This document shows, piece after piece, positions 1-6,956 of a DNA stretch of 35,125 nucleotides. The notes under the pieces are model-generated. The model had not been told where the DNA came from and did no database searches. It was given only the letters and a program-made list of their open reading frames with translations. The stretch is from NCBI RefSeq assembly GCF_004348455.1, contig NZ_SMKA01000060.1, forward strand, positions 1 to 35,125. The letters run 5' to 3'. The DNA comes from Kribbella albertanoniae (lineage in GTDB: Bacteria; Actinomycetota; Actinomycetes; Propionibacteriales; Kribbellaceae). Numbering within the stretch: position 1 is the first letter of the stretch; every line of letters begins with the position of its first letter. The position numbers and the translations under genes were made by a program.

Positions 1-60
1 GTTGCAGGCAGCCACCCAAATCACCACAGCCCTAAAACACCGAGGCCACCTCTAACCCCC

Positions 61-407
61 ACCTTGAGCACGGTTCAACCATCCGCGCAGCCGCTCCATG
101 GTCGATGGGTGCCCAAAGTCGCGCCGGCCCACCTTGAGCACGGTTCAACCGTTCCCGGGTGCGGTTCGTGGCTGAGGGGTGCCCAAGGTGGCGCGCGTGG
201 GGGACCTTGGGCACGGTCCAACCATCCGTGCGGCTGCTCCGTGGTTGATGGGTGCTCAAAGTCGCGCTCGGGTCCACCTTGAGCACGGTTCAACCGTCGC
301 TGGGTGCGGGTTGTGGTTGAGGGGTGCTCAAGGTGGCGCGCGTGGGGGACCTGGGGCACGGTTCGACCGTCCGGGCGGGTGTTTGGTGGTTGGTGGGTGC
401 TAAAGGT
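61..407. repeat. five tandem ~72-bp hairpin-forming repeats
   Basis: Five imperfect tandem units begin at about 61, 131, 204, 276 and 349 (spacing 70-73). Each starts with a 20-base arm like ACCTTGAGCACGGTTCAACC and ends about 20-30 bases later with its near-inverse, like GGTTGAGGGGTGCTCAAGGT (right arms about 100-119, 170-189, 243-262, 315-334, 388-407). Unit 4 has a perfect 10-11 bp outer stem. Right arms can also pair with the next unit's left arm: unit 2 right with unit 3 left is a perfect match of the GTGCCCAAGGT type. No convincing gene is present in 1-497. The array lies just past the 3' end of the minus-strand VOC gene, so it could act as a terminator region. This is what is seen; the function is unknown. 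Confidence 0.75.
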
Positions 408-497
408 GGGGTGGCGTGTGGGTGATTGGGTAGGGCGGGTACGACGAAGCCCACGCCGGCTGACTGGTTGTCAGGGGCGTGGGCCTCGGGTGGTGGG

Positions 498-914
498 TCA
501 GGAGCGGGTCGACTCGACGATCTCCAGGTAGTGCGGGTTGTTCATGATGCCGAGCAGGTTGCCGAACGGGTCGACGACCGAGGCCGTCCGGAAGCCCGAG
601 TCGCCGTGGTCGACGATTCCCTCGTTGACCGTGGCGCCGAGCTCGACCAGCCGGGCCAGCGTTCCTTCGAGGTCGTCCACGTGCCAGTTCAGGATGGCGC
701 CGGCCGGTCCACCGTCCACCTTGTGCGGGGCGAACTTGGCGTTGATGATGCCGAGCTCGGCCTGGAAGTCCCCGATCCGGAACTCGACGTACGCCGGCTC
801 CTCCTGGGACGGCAGTGCGAAATACGCCTCGACTCCGAGGAACCCCGCGTACCAGTCGCGCGCCGCCTTCACGTCGTCCGCGTAGAAACTCACCGTCGCC
901 ATGCCTCGCAACAT
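498..914 (-). CDS. VOC (glyoxalase/bleomycin-resistance) family protein
   Basis: A 138-residue protein with the single-module vicinal-oxygen-chelate layout: an N-terminal strand followed by a helix (residues 6-30), a central ILNWHVDDLEGTLARL segment (74-90) and the C-terminal VVDPFGNLLGIM segment (113-124) typical of the superfamily. Members dimerise to form a metal site and act as lyases, dioxygenases, isomerases or drug-binding proteins; the substrate cannot be told from the sequence. The ATG at 914 has a GAGAGGG ribosome site about nine bases upstream. An ATG at 902 is also possible but has its GAGG almost touching it. The gene lies 73 bases downstream of the SIS-domain gene on the same strand and may be co-transcribed with it. 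Confidence 0.85.
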   Translation of the reverse strand: MLRGMATVSFYADDVKAARDWYAGFLGVEAYFALPSQEEPAYVEFRIGDFQAELGIINAKFAPHKVDGGPAGAILNWHVDDLEGTLARLVELGATVNEGIVDHGDSGFRTASVVDPFGNLLGIMNNPHYLEIVESTRS

Positions 915-987
915 CTGCCCACACCCTCTCGTGCTGTTCTGATGTCTCTACTCTCCCAGCAGAAGAGGACAGGTTCTGGCCGCTACC

Positions 988-2046
988 TCAGTCGGTTTGG
1001 GTGACCTTGCGCAGACCGCGGGGGGCGTCGGGGTCGAGGCCGAGTTTGCGGGCCAGGGCCTCGATCGCGCGCTGGGCCGGGATGACGAGGGCCAGCGGGG
1101 CCAGGGTCTCGGGGAGGTCCGGGCCGGGCAGGTTCACGTCGCAGCGGGAGGCGAAGATCGGGTCGCCGCCGATGCCGAGGATCTTGCTGCCCTTCTCGCG
1201 GACCAGGCCGGCCAGCTCGGTCATGCCGGGCAGCGCCGGGCCCTCGCCGGCGGCGACCAGGATGGTGACCAGGTCGGCGTCGACGACCGCGATCGGGCCG
1301 TGCTTCAGGTCGGCGTACGACAGGCCGCGGACCGGCTGGAGGCAGGTCTCCTCAAGCTTGAGCGCCACCTCGAGCGTCGTGCCGAAGGTGAGGCCGCGGC
1401 CGCTGGCGAGCACGTCGTGCGCACCGGCGAGCAGCGCGGCGGCCTCCTCGACCGAACCCTCGAGCATCTTCGCGGCGGCATCCGGGACCCGGGCGATATC
1501 GGCGTCCAGCGTGCCCGGCTTCTGCGCGAGCGCATCGACGACGACGGTGATCGCGGCCAGTTGGGTGGTGTAGGTCTTGGTCGCCGGTACGGCGAGCTCT
1601 TTGCCGGCCTGGGTGATCAGCGCGACGTCGGCGGTCGACGCCAGCTGGCTGTCGCCGTCGTTGGTGATGCCGACCACGGCGGCGCCGTTGCGCTTGGCCC
1701 ACTCCGCGGTCTCGACGATCTCCTGGGTCGCTCCGGACTGGCTGACCGCGACGACCAGCGAGTTCGACAGGTCGAGGTTGGCGCCGTACAGGGTGGCGAC
1801 CGACGGAGCGGCCAGCGCGGCCTGGCGGCCGGCGTGGATCTCGGTCAGATAGCGGCCGTACACACTCGCGTTGTCGGACGATCCCCTGGCCACGAAGATG
1901 ACGTTGCGGCGACCAGCGGCGAGCCGCGTGATGTCGTGCCGCAGCGGGAGAACGTGCTCGAACGTCGCGGCCAGGGCGGCCGGTTGCTCGGCGATCTCGC
2001 GCGCCATCTGGGTTGCCGGGGCGGGGACAGACACCACTACGATCAC
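988..2046 (-). CDS. SIS-domain sugar-phosphate isomerase/deaminase (GlmS C-terminal / NagB-II-like)
   Basis: A 352-residue protein made of two SIS (sugar isomerase) domains with no glutaminase domain. The first carries the sugar-phosphate-binding run ARGSSDNAS (about residues 53-61) and SQSGATQEIVETAEWAK; the second has GRGLTFGTTLEVALKLEE, and the protein ends in the GlmS-like DPDAPRGLRKVT. Such proteins act as glucosamine-6-phosphate deaminases (NagB-II) or related aldose-ketose isomerases in the cytoplasm. Divergence from a DasR/NagR-like GntR gene supports a role in amino-sugar use. The start is uncertain: GTG codons at 2046, 2037 and 2034 and an ATG at about 2007 (MAREIAEQP) are possible; family members often begin close to the last one. 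The exact substrate is inferred, not seen. Confidence 0.85.
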   Translation of the reverse strand: MIVVVSVPAPATQMAREIAEQPAALAATFEHVLPLRHDITRLAAGRRNVIFVARGSSDNASVYGRYLTEIHAGRQAALAAPSVATLYGANLDLSNSLVVAVSQSGATQEIVETAEWAKRNGAAVVGITNDGDSQLASTADVALITQAGKELAVPATKTYTTQLAAITVVVDALAQKPGTLDADIARVPDAAAKMLEGSVEEAAALLAGAHDVLASGRGLTFGTTLEVALKLEETCLQPVRGLSYADLKHGPIAVVDADLVTILVAAGEGPALPGMTELAGLVREKGSKILGIGGDPIFASRCDVNLPGPDLPETLAPLALVIPAQRAIEALARKLGLDPDAPRGLRKVTQTD

Positions 2047-2054
2047 TGGTCCTA

Positions 2055-2070
2055 TCTGGTCTTAACAGGT
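2055..2070. promoter_or_regulatory. candidate DasR/NagR-type operator (dre-like)
   Basis: TCTGGTCTTAACAGGT matches 11 of 16 positions of the known DasR site ACTGGTCTAGACCAGT; the left half is nearly perfect and the right half is degenerate. A further CTGGTC lies just upstream at 2046-2051. The site is in the divergent region between the SIS-domain gene and the GntR gene, where such a regulator would be expected to bind. Another half site, ACTGGTCTG, is at 2901-2909 upstream of the aldolase gene. Assignment is by resemblance only. Confidence 0.4.
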
Positions 2071-2146
2071 ATGCTGCGCACGATAGCAGTGAGCGGCGTC
2101 CCGGGGCACCCCCGAGTCCCGCCCAGGTCTGGAGGATCGAGTTTCG

Positions 2147-2866
2147 ATGGTGGCGACGAAGCGGGCCCAGGTCCGATCGGTGCTGGAACGACTGATCGAT
2201 GTCGAGCTGCACCCCGGGGATCCGATCCCCTCGGAGCGGGCCCTGGTGGACAAGCTGAACGTGTCCCGGGTGACCGTCCGGCAGGCGATCAGCGACCTGG
2301 TCGAGTCCGGCGCGCTGGAGCGGGTGCACGGCAAGGGCACCTTCGTCACCGGCCCGCAGGTCGACTCCCAGTTGCACCTCACGTCGTTCTCCCGGGAGAT
2401 GCGCGCGCGTGGCCTGGAGCCCGGCACCGTGGTGCTGTCGGCCACCGAGATCGAGGCCTCCGACGAGACCGCGAAGGGACTGCGGGTCGCCAAGGGCACC
2501 AAGGTGATCCGGGTCGAGCGGCTGCGCACGGCCGACGCCTCGCCGATGGCCTACGAGGTCGGCTTCTATCCGTCCGCGCTCTTCCCCGGCCTGCTCGGCC
2601 GCGAGCTCGGCACCCTGTACGACGTCTTCGCCAGCGAGTACGACGTCGTCGTCACCTCCGGTGAGCAGACCGTCCGGGCGGACAACGCCGACGGTCATGT
2701 GGCCCGGGTTCTCGGCGTGGCCAGGCGGGCACCCCTGCTGGTCCTCGAGCGCACCACCTTCGCCGGCCGCAAGGTCGTCGAGCTGTCCTGGTCGGCCTAC
2801 CGGGCCGACCGGTACCGGCTGCACATGGCCCTCACCCCGCGGGGCCCGCGTTCCGGATCGGCGTGA
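2147..2866 (+). CDS. GntR/HutC-family transcriptional regulator (DasR/NagR-like)
   Basis: A 239-residue regulator. Residues 8-70 form the GntR winged helix-turn-helix, with the hallmark IPSERALVDKLNVSRVTVRQ and HGKGTFV. Residues about 85-232 form a UTRA effector domain of the HutC subgroup (LTSFSREMRARGLEPG is the typical start). DasR and NagR of this subgroup bind phosphorylated amino sugars and control chitin and N-acetylglucosamine use. Divergence from the SIS-domain gene, with a dre-like site between them, supports the same role here. An unusually distant GGAGG lies 11 bases before the ATG. The next gene downstream is fructose-bisphosphate aldolase, after a short GC hairpin that could be a terminator. 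Confidence 0.88.
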   Translation: MVATKRAQVRSVLERLIDVELHPGDPIPSERALVDKLNVSRVTVRQAISDLVESGALERVHGKGTFVTGPQVDSQLHLTSFSREMRARGLEPGTVVLSATEIEASDETAKGLRVAKGTKVIRVERLRTADASPMAYEVGFYPSALFPGLLGRELGTLYDVFASEYDVVVTSGEQTVRADNADGHVARVLGVARRAPLLVLERTTFAGRKVVELSWSAYRADRYRLHMALTPRGPRSGSA

Positions 2867-2928
2867 AAGCTGTAACAAACTGGATCGGTCCTGTTCATCA
2901 ACTGGTCTGTTCGTCTGCTGTTCGCTCC

Positions 2929-2944
2929 CCGGCCACCTGGCCGG
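2929..2944 (+). terminator. short GC-rich hairpin after the GntR gene
   Basis: CCGGCC, loop ACCT, GGCCGG: a perfect 6-bp stem about 60 bases after the GntR stop codon and 90 bases before the aldolase start. There is no T-tract. It may end gntR transcription or be part of the aldolase leader. Confidence 0.4.
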
Positions 2945-3037
2945 CTCGGCAGGCAGGCTGCTGGGTACGACGAAGTGCCCGGCGGTGATACTGGAGCTCA
3001 ACCCACAGGAACTTTGTTGTGAGGAGTACCGCGAGAC

Positions 3038-4063
3038 ATGCCTATTGCCACCCCTGAGGTCTACGCCGAGATGCTGGACAAGGCCAAGCAGAACCGCTTC
3101 GCCTACCCGGCCATCAATGTCAGCTCCTCGCAGACGCTGATCGCCGCGATCCGCGGTTTCGCCGAGGCGGGCTCGGACGGCATCGTCCAGGTTTCCACCG
3201 GCGGCGCCGAGTACCTGTCCGGGTCGACCGTGAAGAACATGGTCACCGGCTCGGTCGCCCTGGCGGCCTACGCGCACGAGGTCGCCAAGAACTTCGGCGT
3301 GAACATCGCCCTGCACACCGACCACTGCCCCAAGGACAAGCTGGACGGCTTCGTCCGGCCGCTGCTGGAGATCTCCGCCGAGCGCGTCGCGCGCGGTGAG
3401 AACCCGCTGTTCCAGTCGCACATGTGGGACGGCTCCGCGGTGCCGCTTGAGGAGAACCTCGAGATCGCCAAGGACCTGCTCGCCAAGGCGGCCGCGGCCA
3501 AGATCGTGCTGGAGATCGAGGTGGGGGTCGTCGGCGGTGAGGAGGACGGCGTCGCCAACGAGATCAACGACAAGCTCTACACCACCATCGAGGACGGCCT
3601 GGCCACGGTCGAGGCCCTCGGCGCCGGTGAGCACGGCCGCTACCTGACCGCACTCACCTTCGGCAACGTGCACGGCGTCTACAAGCCGGGCTCGGTCAAG
3701 CTGCGCCCGGAGATCCTGAAGGAGATCCAGGACGCGGTCGGCGCCAAGATCGGCAAGGAGCGCCCGTTCGACCTGGTCTTCCACGGCGGCTCCGGCTCGA
3801 CCCTGGAGGAGATCCGCGCCGCGGTCGACCACGGCGTGATCAAGATGAACGTCGACACCGACACGCAGTACGCCTTCACCCGTCCGGTCGCCGCGCACAT
3901 GTTCGGCAACTACGACGGCGTGCTGAAGGTCGACGGTGAGGTCGGCAACAAGAAGGCCTACGACCCCCGCGCCTGGGGCAAGGCCGCCGAGGCCGGCATG
4001 GCCGACCGCGTCAAGGAAGCCTGCGAGAGCCTCCGCTCCACCGGCACCTCGCTGAACGCCTGA
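3038..4063 (+). CDS. fba: class II fructose-1,6-bisphosphate aldolase
   Basis: A 341-residue cytoplasmic zinc aldolase that interconverts fructose 1,6-bisphosphate with dihydroxyacetone phosphate and glyceraldehyde 3-phosphate in glycolysis and gluconeogenesis. The start MPIATPEVYAEML, HTDHCPKDKLD (catalytic Asp95 and zinc ligand His96), GVVGGEEDGV, FGNVHGVYKPG, FHGGSGS and NVDTDTQYAFTRP match the class IIA family and closely resemble mycobacterial Fba from memory. Length is normal. A GAGGAG ribosome site lies 11 bases before the ATG. The gene has a 170-base leader that contains a half dre-like motif, so partial amino-sugar control is possible. It is followed by a strong bidirectional terminator hairpin. 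Confidence 0.97.
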   Translation: MPIATPEVYAEMLDKAKQNRFAYPAINVSSSQTLIAAIRGFAEAGSDGIVQVSTGGAEYLSGSTVKNMVTGSVALAAYAHEVAKNFGVNIALHTDHCPKDKLDGFVRPLLEISAERVARGENPLFQSHMWDGSAVPLEENLEIAKDLLAKAAAAKIVLEIEVGVVGGEEDGVANEINDKLYTTIEDGLATVEALGAGEHGRYLTALTFGNVHGVYKPGSVKLRPEILKEIQDAVGAKIGKERPFDLVFHGGSGSTLEEIRAAVDHGVIKMNVDTDTQYAFTRPVAAHMFGNYDGVLKVDGEVGNKKAYDPRAWGKAAEAGMADRVKEACESLRSTGTSLNA

Positions 4064-4094
4064 CATCTGGTTTCTCCTTGCAGGTCTGGTGTTT

Positions 4095-4128
4095 CGAGGG
4101 GCTCATCGCTGACGCGATGGGCCCCTCG
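4095..4128. terminator. bidirectional terminator hairpin
   Basis: A 15-bp stem (CGAGGGGCTCATCGC with GCGATGGGCCCCTCG, one G-T pair) closed by the loop TGAC, placed between the convergent stop codons of fba and the AbiEi-like gene. It is only one base from the latter's stop. There is no T-tract, which is common for actinobacterial hairpin terminators. Confidence 0.8.
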
Positions 4129-4129
4129 G

Positions 4130-5080
4130 TCACATCCGGGCGAAGTCGACGTGCCGGATGTCGGTCCGGCGGGCTGCCCGGGCGAACGTGCTCGTGATGC
4201 GGTCGAGCACGGTCTTCGGGTGGTCGAGGTCGGTCCAGGGGATCCAGCAGGTTTCGACTGGGGGTGGGCCGTCCGCGGTGGGTGGCGGTGGTGGTTGGTC
4301 GGCGTCTTCTTCGAGCTCTTCGTGCCAATAGGGGTGGCGGGGCTCGAACTCGAGCAGGGTGCGTTGCTCGGGGAACCAGAGGGCTGCCTCCAGCTCTGCG
4401 ATCTCGAGGCCGGGCGGGAGCGCTTCGGCCGGGTCGGGGAGGCCGGCTGCACTCAGGATGAACCGCAGCCGCGACTCGGCCACCGACGCCGAACCCCGGC
4501 AGTGGGCGAACACGCCGAGCGCGCGATCCCCGCCGTACGGGAGGAGGCCTGCCGCGCGGCGCAGGGTGCGTTTGGTGGCGAGCCCGGCGTACAGGGCGGC
4601 GTCGGCCAGGGCGATCGCCGGGATGGTTGGCGAGGTCGCGGCCACCTCGGCGACTGCTCGGGCTGCGGACACCATTGGCAACCTGTTCCAGATCAGTACG
4701 CCGGGGCCGACCGGATCCCGGATGTGCCGGTACACACCGCCGACTCGCCCGCTGCGCCCCGAGGCGGCCGTCACGTGCACGGTCGACAGATCCAGCCCCC
4801 ACACCGGCAAGGCATGCAGAGCCGCGGCCGACTGATGGCTGGCAAACACCATCCCACCGGCCGCCCGGAGCGCGCGATGCACCCGCCGCAGGTACAACGC
4901 CTTCTCCGTCACGACCTCGAACGCCCGCTGCTCCGCATACGTCCCGCGCCGGATTCGCCGCCACCCACCGGTCGCCAGCAGATAGTCGATATCCGCGTCG
5001 TCATAACCACAAGCCCGGGCATCCGCCCGCCGAAAGACCCCACCCCGAAGGCAGGCCATCACCGCTAGTTGAGGATTCAT
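4130..5080 (-). CDS. AbiEi-like / DUF559-type protein
   Basis: A 316-residue protein of a layout common in actinobacteria: an N-terminal winged-helix region like the AbiEi antitoxin (residues about 1-60, ending LLATGGWRRIRRGTYA), a middle region with FASHQSAAALHALPVWG and TVHVTAASGRSGRVGGV, and a C-terminal region that resembles degraded DUF559/Vsr-like nuclease folds (LLEFEPRHPYWHEE). The usual D-E-K catalytic pattern is not clear, and the C-terminus has an acidic, proline-rich insert. No AbiEii toxin gene is adjacent, so a working toxin-antitoxin pair is not supported. The ATG at 5080 is chosen because longer starts would run into the preceding GNAT gene, which ends 20 bases upstream. The two genes are probably one operon. 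Confidence 0.6.
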   Translation of the reverse strand: MNPQLAVMACLRGGVFRRADARACGYDDADIDYLLATGGWRRIRRGTYAEQRAFEVVTEKALYLRRVHRALRAAGGMVFASHQSAAALHALPVWGLDLSTVHVTAASGRSGRVGGVYRHIRDPVGPGVLIWNRLPMVSAARAVAEVAATSPTIPAIALADAALYAGLATKRTLRRAAGLLPYGGDRALGVFAHCRGSASVAESRLRFILSAAGLPDPAEALPPGLEIAELEAALWFPEQRTLLEFEPRHPYWHEELEEDADQPPPPPTADGPPPVETCWIPWTDLDHPKTVLDRITSTFARAARRTDIRHVDFARM

Positions 5081-5099
5081 ACCCAAGAAGTTGCAGCAA

Positions 5100-5873
5100 T
5101 CACCCCCGCTTTCCCCCACCAACTTCCAACCTGTGGAGAACCCACACGTTCGGCTCGACGTACACGGCTCGATCCTGGGCAATGTCACACCGAACCGGTA
5201 CCAGGGCGCCCGGGACCTCGATCTCGCCACTCTCGTCGAACGGCAGCCCGGTCCACTGGCGCCACTCGTCGAGGGATCCCACCACGACCCATGACGCAGG
5301 GGCCGTCGTGACGATCTCCCCACCGGCCCGGGCATGCGTGCGGAGCCACGCGTCGAACGGCAAACCATCCGGTCGGGTGCGAGCGGCGTACTCGGTCATT
5401 GGGGTTTGCGGCTCGGCAGACTTCTGGCTCGGCCTGACGGGGGCGAGCAGCGAGCTGTGGCCGAGCTCGGCGGCGGTCTCGCGGAGTGCGGATAGCAGTG
5501 CGGCGGCCAGGCCCTGGCCCTGGAGGTGGTGAGCGACGCTGATGTTGAGTGCGCAGGTGGTGTCGGGTTGTACGCCGCGGTGGAGGTCGGCGAAGGCCCA
5601 GACGACCGCCTGTTCCCAGCCGCCGGTGGGGAACTCGGCACGTCGAGCCAGCTGGACCGCATGGGCGTCACCGACCACCTGACCATCCGGAGTGGTAGCG
5701 ATCAGGCAGGTGGTGGGGAAGTCGGTCAGGGTGCGGTGGAAGTAGGCCTCGGAGACGCGGTTGTGGCGCATGAAGTCGGGCCAGGGGCCGGCGTCCAGGG
5801 TGGCGCCGGCCAGGTGCGGGCGGTCGGCGACCGTCGTGATCTCAATCTGGCCGTGGTACCTGGAAAAAGGCAT
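5100..5873 (-). CDS. GNAT-family N-acetyltransferase
   Basis: A 257-residue protein. The acetyl-CoA-binding segment is visible as SVAHHLQGQGLAAALLSALRETAAELG (the Q/R-x-x-G-x-G/A motif of GNAT enzymes) around residues 112-138, preceded by a strand reading CALNIS. The rest, including the C-terminal 100 residues (APASWVVVGSLDEWRQWTG), matches larger GNAT proteins of actinobacteria with unknown acceptors. The ATG at 5873 has no ribosome site and directly follows the T-run of the HNH-gene terminator, so the gene probably needs its own promoter inside the HNH gene or relies on readthrough. It is followed 20 bases later by the AbiEi-like gene. Confidence 0.75.
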   Translation of the reverse strand: MPFSRYHGQIEITTVADRPHLAGATLDAGPWPDFMRHNRVSEAYFHRTLTDFPTTCLIATTPDGQVVGDAHAVQLARRAEFPTGGWEQAVVWAFADLHRGVQPDTTCALNISVAHHLQGQGLAAALLSALRETAAELGHSSLLAPVRPSQKSAEPQTPMTEYAARTRPDGLPFDAWLRTHARAGGEIVTTAPASWVVVGSLDEWRQWTGLPFDESGEIEVPGALVPVRCDIAQDRAVYVEPNVWVLHRLEVGGGKRG

Positions 5874-5874
5874 A

Positions 5875-5904
5875 AAAAATGCTCGTCATGTGATTATGAC
5901 GAGC
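5875..5904 (-). terminator. classical intrinsic terminator of the HNH gene
   Basis: On the minus strand GCTCGTCAT, a 6-base loop and ATGACGAGC (perfect 9-bp stem, 5881-5904) are followed at once by a run of six T. The stem overlaps the HNH stop codon at 5886, and the T-run leads straight into the ATG of the acetyltransferase gene at 5873. It is the only hairpin in the window with a clear T-tract. Confidence 0.85.
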
Positions 5905-6335
5905 TCGGCTCTGGTTGGGACCCAGGGTTGCCAGAGGAGGGGCATGTTGGCCTCTACCGGGGTGCGGTTGCCTTTGCGCTCGTTGCACGAGGCGTGGGCG
6001 GCGACCGCGTTGAGCCACTCGGTGCGGCCGCCTCGGGACCTGGGTTGGACGTGGTCCATGGTGTCGGCGTTGGCGAGGCCGCAGTAGGCGCAGCGGAACT
6101 TGTCGCGGCGCAGGACTCCGTGCTTGGAGTACTTCATCCGGCCGGCGGCGTAGCGCCAGTGGGTGACCACGTAGCGGACCAGGCGGAGCACGCGGGGGAC
6201 CGGGAAAGGGCCGATAGTTCGCTCGCCGTGCGCCTCTTCCACCACTGCGACCTCGCGGACCAGCATCCGGATGGCGTGCTGGATCGAGACAGTGTGCAGC
6301 GGCTCGTACGACGCGTTCAGGACTATGACGCTCAT
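5886..6335 (-). CDS. HNH endonuclease family protein
   Basis: A 149-residue protein of the compact actinobacterial HNH group. It begins MSVIVLNASYEPLHTVS, the usual N-terminus of this group, and has a C-terminal nuclease core: zinc-knuckle Cys82-x2-Cys85 (RCAYCG), the catalytic DH pair Asp94-His95 in DHVQPRSRGG, Asn109, and Cys117 followed by NERKGNRTP. Such proteins cut DNA nonspecifically or at structured sites; the cellular role of this conserved group is not established. An AAGGAGG ribosome site six bases upstream fixes the start at 6335, although the frame stays open to 6398. The gene lies divergent from DUF3151. Confidence 0.88.
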   Translation of the reverse strand: MSVIVLNASYEPLHTVSIQHAIRMLVREVAVVEEAHGERTIGPFPVPRVLRLVRYVVTHWRYAAGRMKYSKHGVLRRDKFRCAYCGLANADTMDHVQPRSRGGRTEWLNAVAAHASCNERKGNRTPVEANMPLLWQPWVPTRAELVIIT

Positions 6336-6481
6336 CCGGTGCCTCCTTCCGGCCGTAGCTGGGAACCACGGCGGTGTTGACGCAAGGGTCTCAAGCATCC
6401 GTGGCCGGTCGGTGAACGGTCAACGGATTTCGCCAGACGGTCACGTGCCGGGTCGGCGGCGTGATCGGCGAAGATGTGCTT

Positions 6482-6889
6482 ATGGAATTGAACAATCTGC
6501 TCTCAGGCCCACCCGAGACACTACTCCCCGTGGACCCGGCCGCGGCGGAACTCGCCGCCGGTACCCCCGCAGTGGAGGTCGCGGCCAAGCTCCCGGCCTC
6601 TTCGCTGGCCTGGGGGACGCTGGCCGAGGCGGCCCTCGCCGAGGGGAAAACCATCGAGGCCTACGCCTATGCACGCACCGGTTATCACCGCGGTCTGGAC
6701 GCGCTCCGGCGCAACGGCTGGAAGGGCCACGGCCCGGTTCCGTGGGAGCACGAGCCGAACCGCGGCTTCCTGCGCTGCCTGGCCGTCCTCGGCAAGGCGG
6801 CCGGCATCATCGGTGAGACCGAAGAGGCCGAGCGCTGCACGACCTTCCTGCGCGACTCGTCCGCGACCGCCGCGGACGTGCTGGCTTAA
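6482..6889 (+). CDS. DUF3151 family protein
   Basis: A 135-residue conserved actinobacterial protein of unknown function. The family signatures are plain: LLSGPPETLLP near the start, then AAELAAG, KLPASSLAWGTLAEAALAEG, EAYAYARTGYHRGLDALR, GWKGHGPVPWEHEPNRGFLR and ETEEAERCTTFLRDSS. The helical repeat-like composition resembles a TPR-type fold, but that is only an impression. In mycobacteria the homologous gene lies between fba and purA, as it does here, though here about 12 kb of other genes separate it from purA. The ATG at 6482 fits the family N-terminus better than the GTG at 6461; the ribosome site is weak for both. Confidence 0.92.
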   Translation: MELNNLLSGPPETLLPVDPAAAELAAGTPAVEVAAKLPASSLAWGTLAEAALAEGKTIEAYAYARTGYHRGLDALRRNGWKGHGPVPWEHEPNRGFLRCLAVLGKAAGIIGETEEAERCTTFLRDSSATAADVLA

Positions 6890-6911
6890 ACACGGGTCTA
6901 AACCGGGTTGC

Positions 6912-6956
6912 CGGGCTGGTCACCCCGACGGCAGGATGCGTCGGATGACCAGCCCG
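6912..6956 (+). promoter_or_regulatory. long hairpin burying the ComB-like start region
   Basis: Nested perfect stems: CGGGCTGGTCA (6912-6922) pairs with TGACCAGCCCG (6946-6956), and CCGACG (6925-6930) with CGTCGG (6939-6944), leaving the loop GCAGGATG. Together this is a 17-bp hairpin with a small internal loop. The AGG of the presumed ribosome site and the ATG at 6936 sit in the loop; the ATG at 6945 is in the stem. It lies 22 bases after the DUF3151 stop, so it could also serve as that gene's terminator. Confidence 0.65.

Noticed and set aside
61..407. CRISPR array
   Set aside because: Repeats are imperfect, spacing is about 72 bases, the 'spacers' are also related to each other, and there are no cas genes.
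1352..4066. A 904-residue open frame on the minus strand across the SIS, GntR and aldolase genes
   Set aside because: It is antisense to two well-identified plus-strand genes, its translation is rich in Arg, Gly, Asp and Val without any recognisable domain, and such frames are expected in high-GC DNA.
4130..5873. Complete AbiE type IV toxin-antitoxin system
   Set aside because: Only an AbiEi-like protein is present; the neighbour is a GNAT acetyltransferase and no AbiEii-type nucleotidyltransferase motif was seen.
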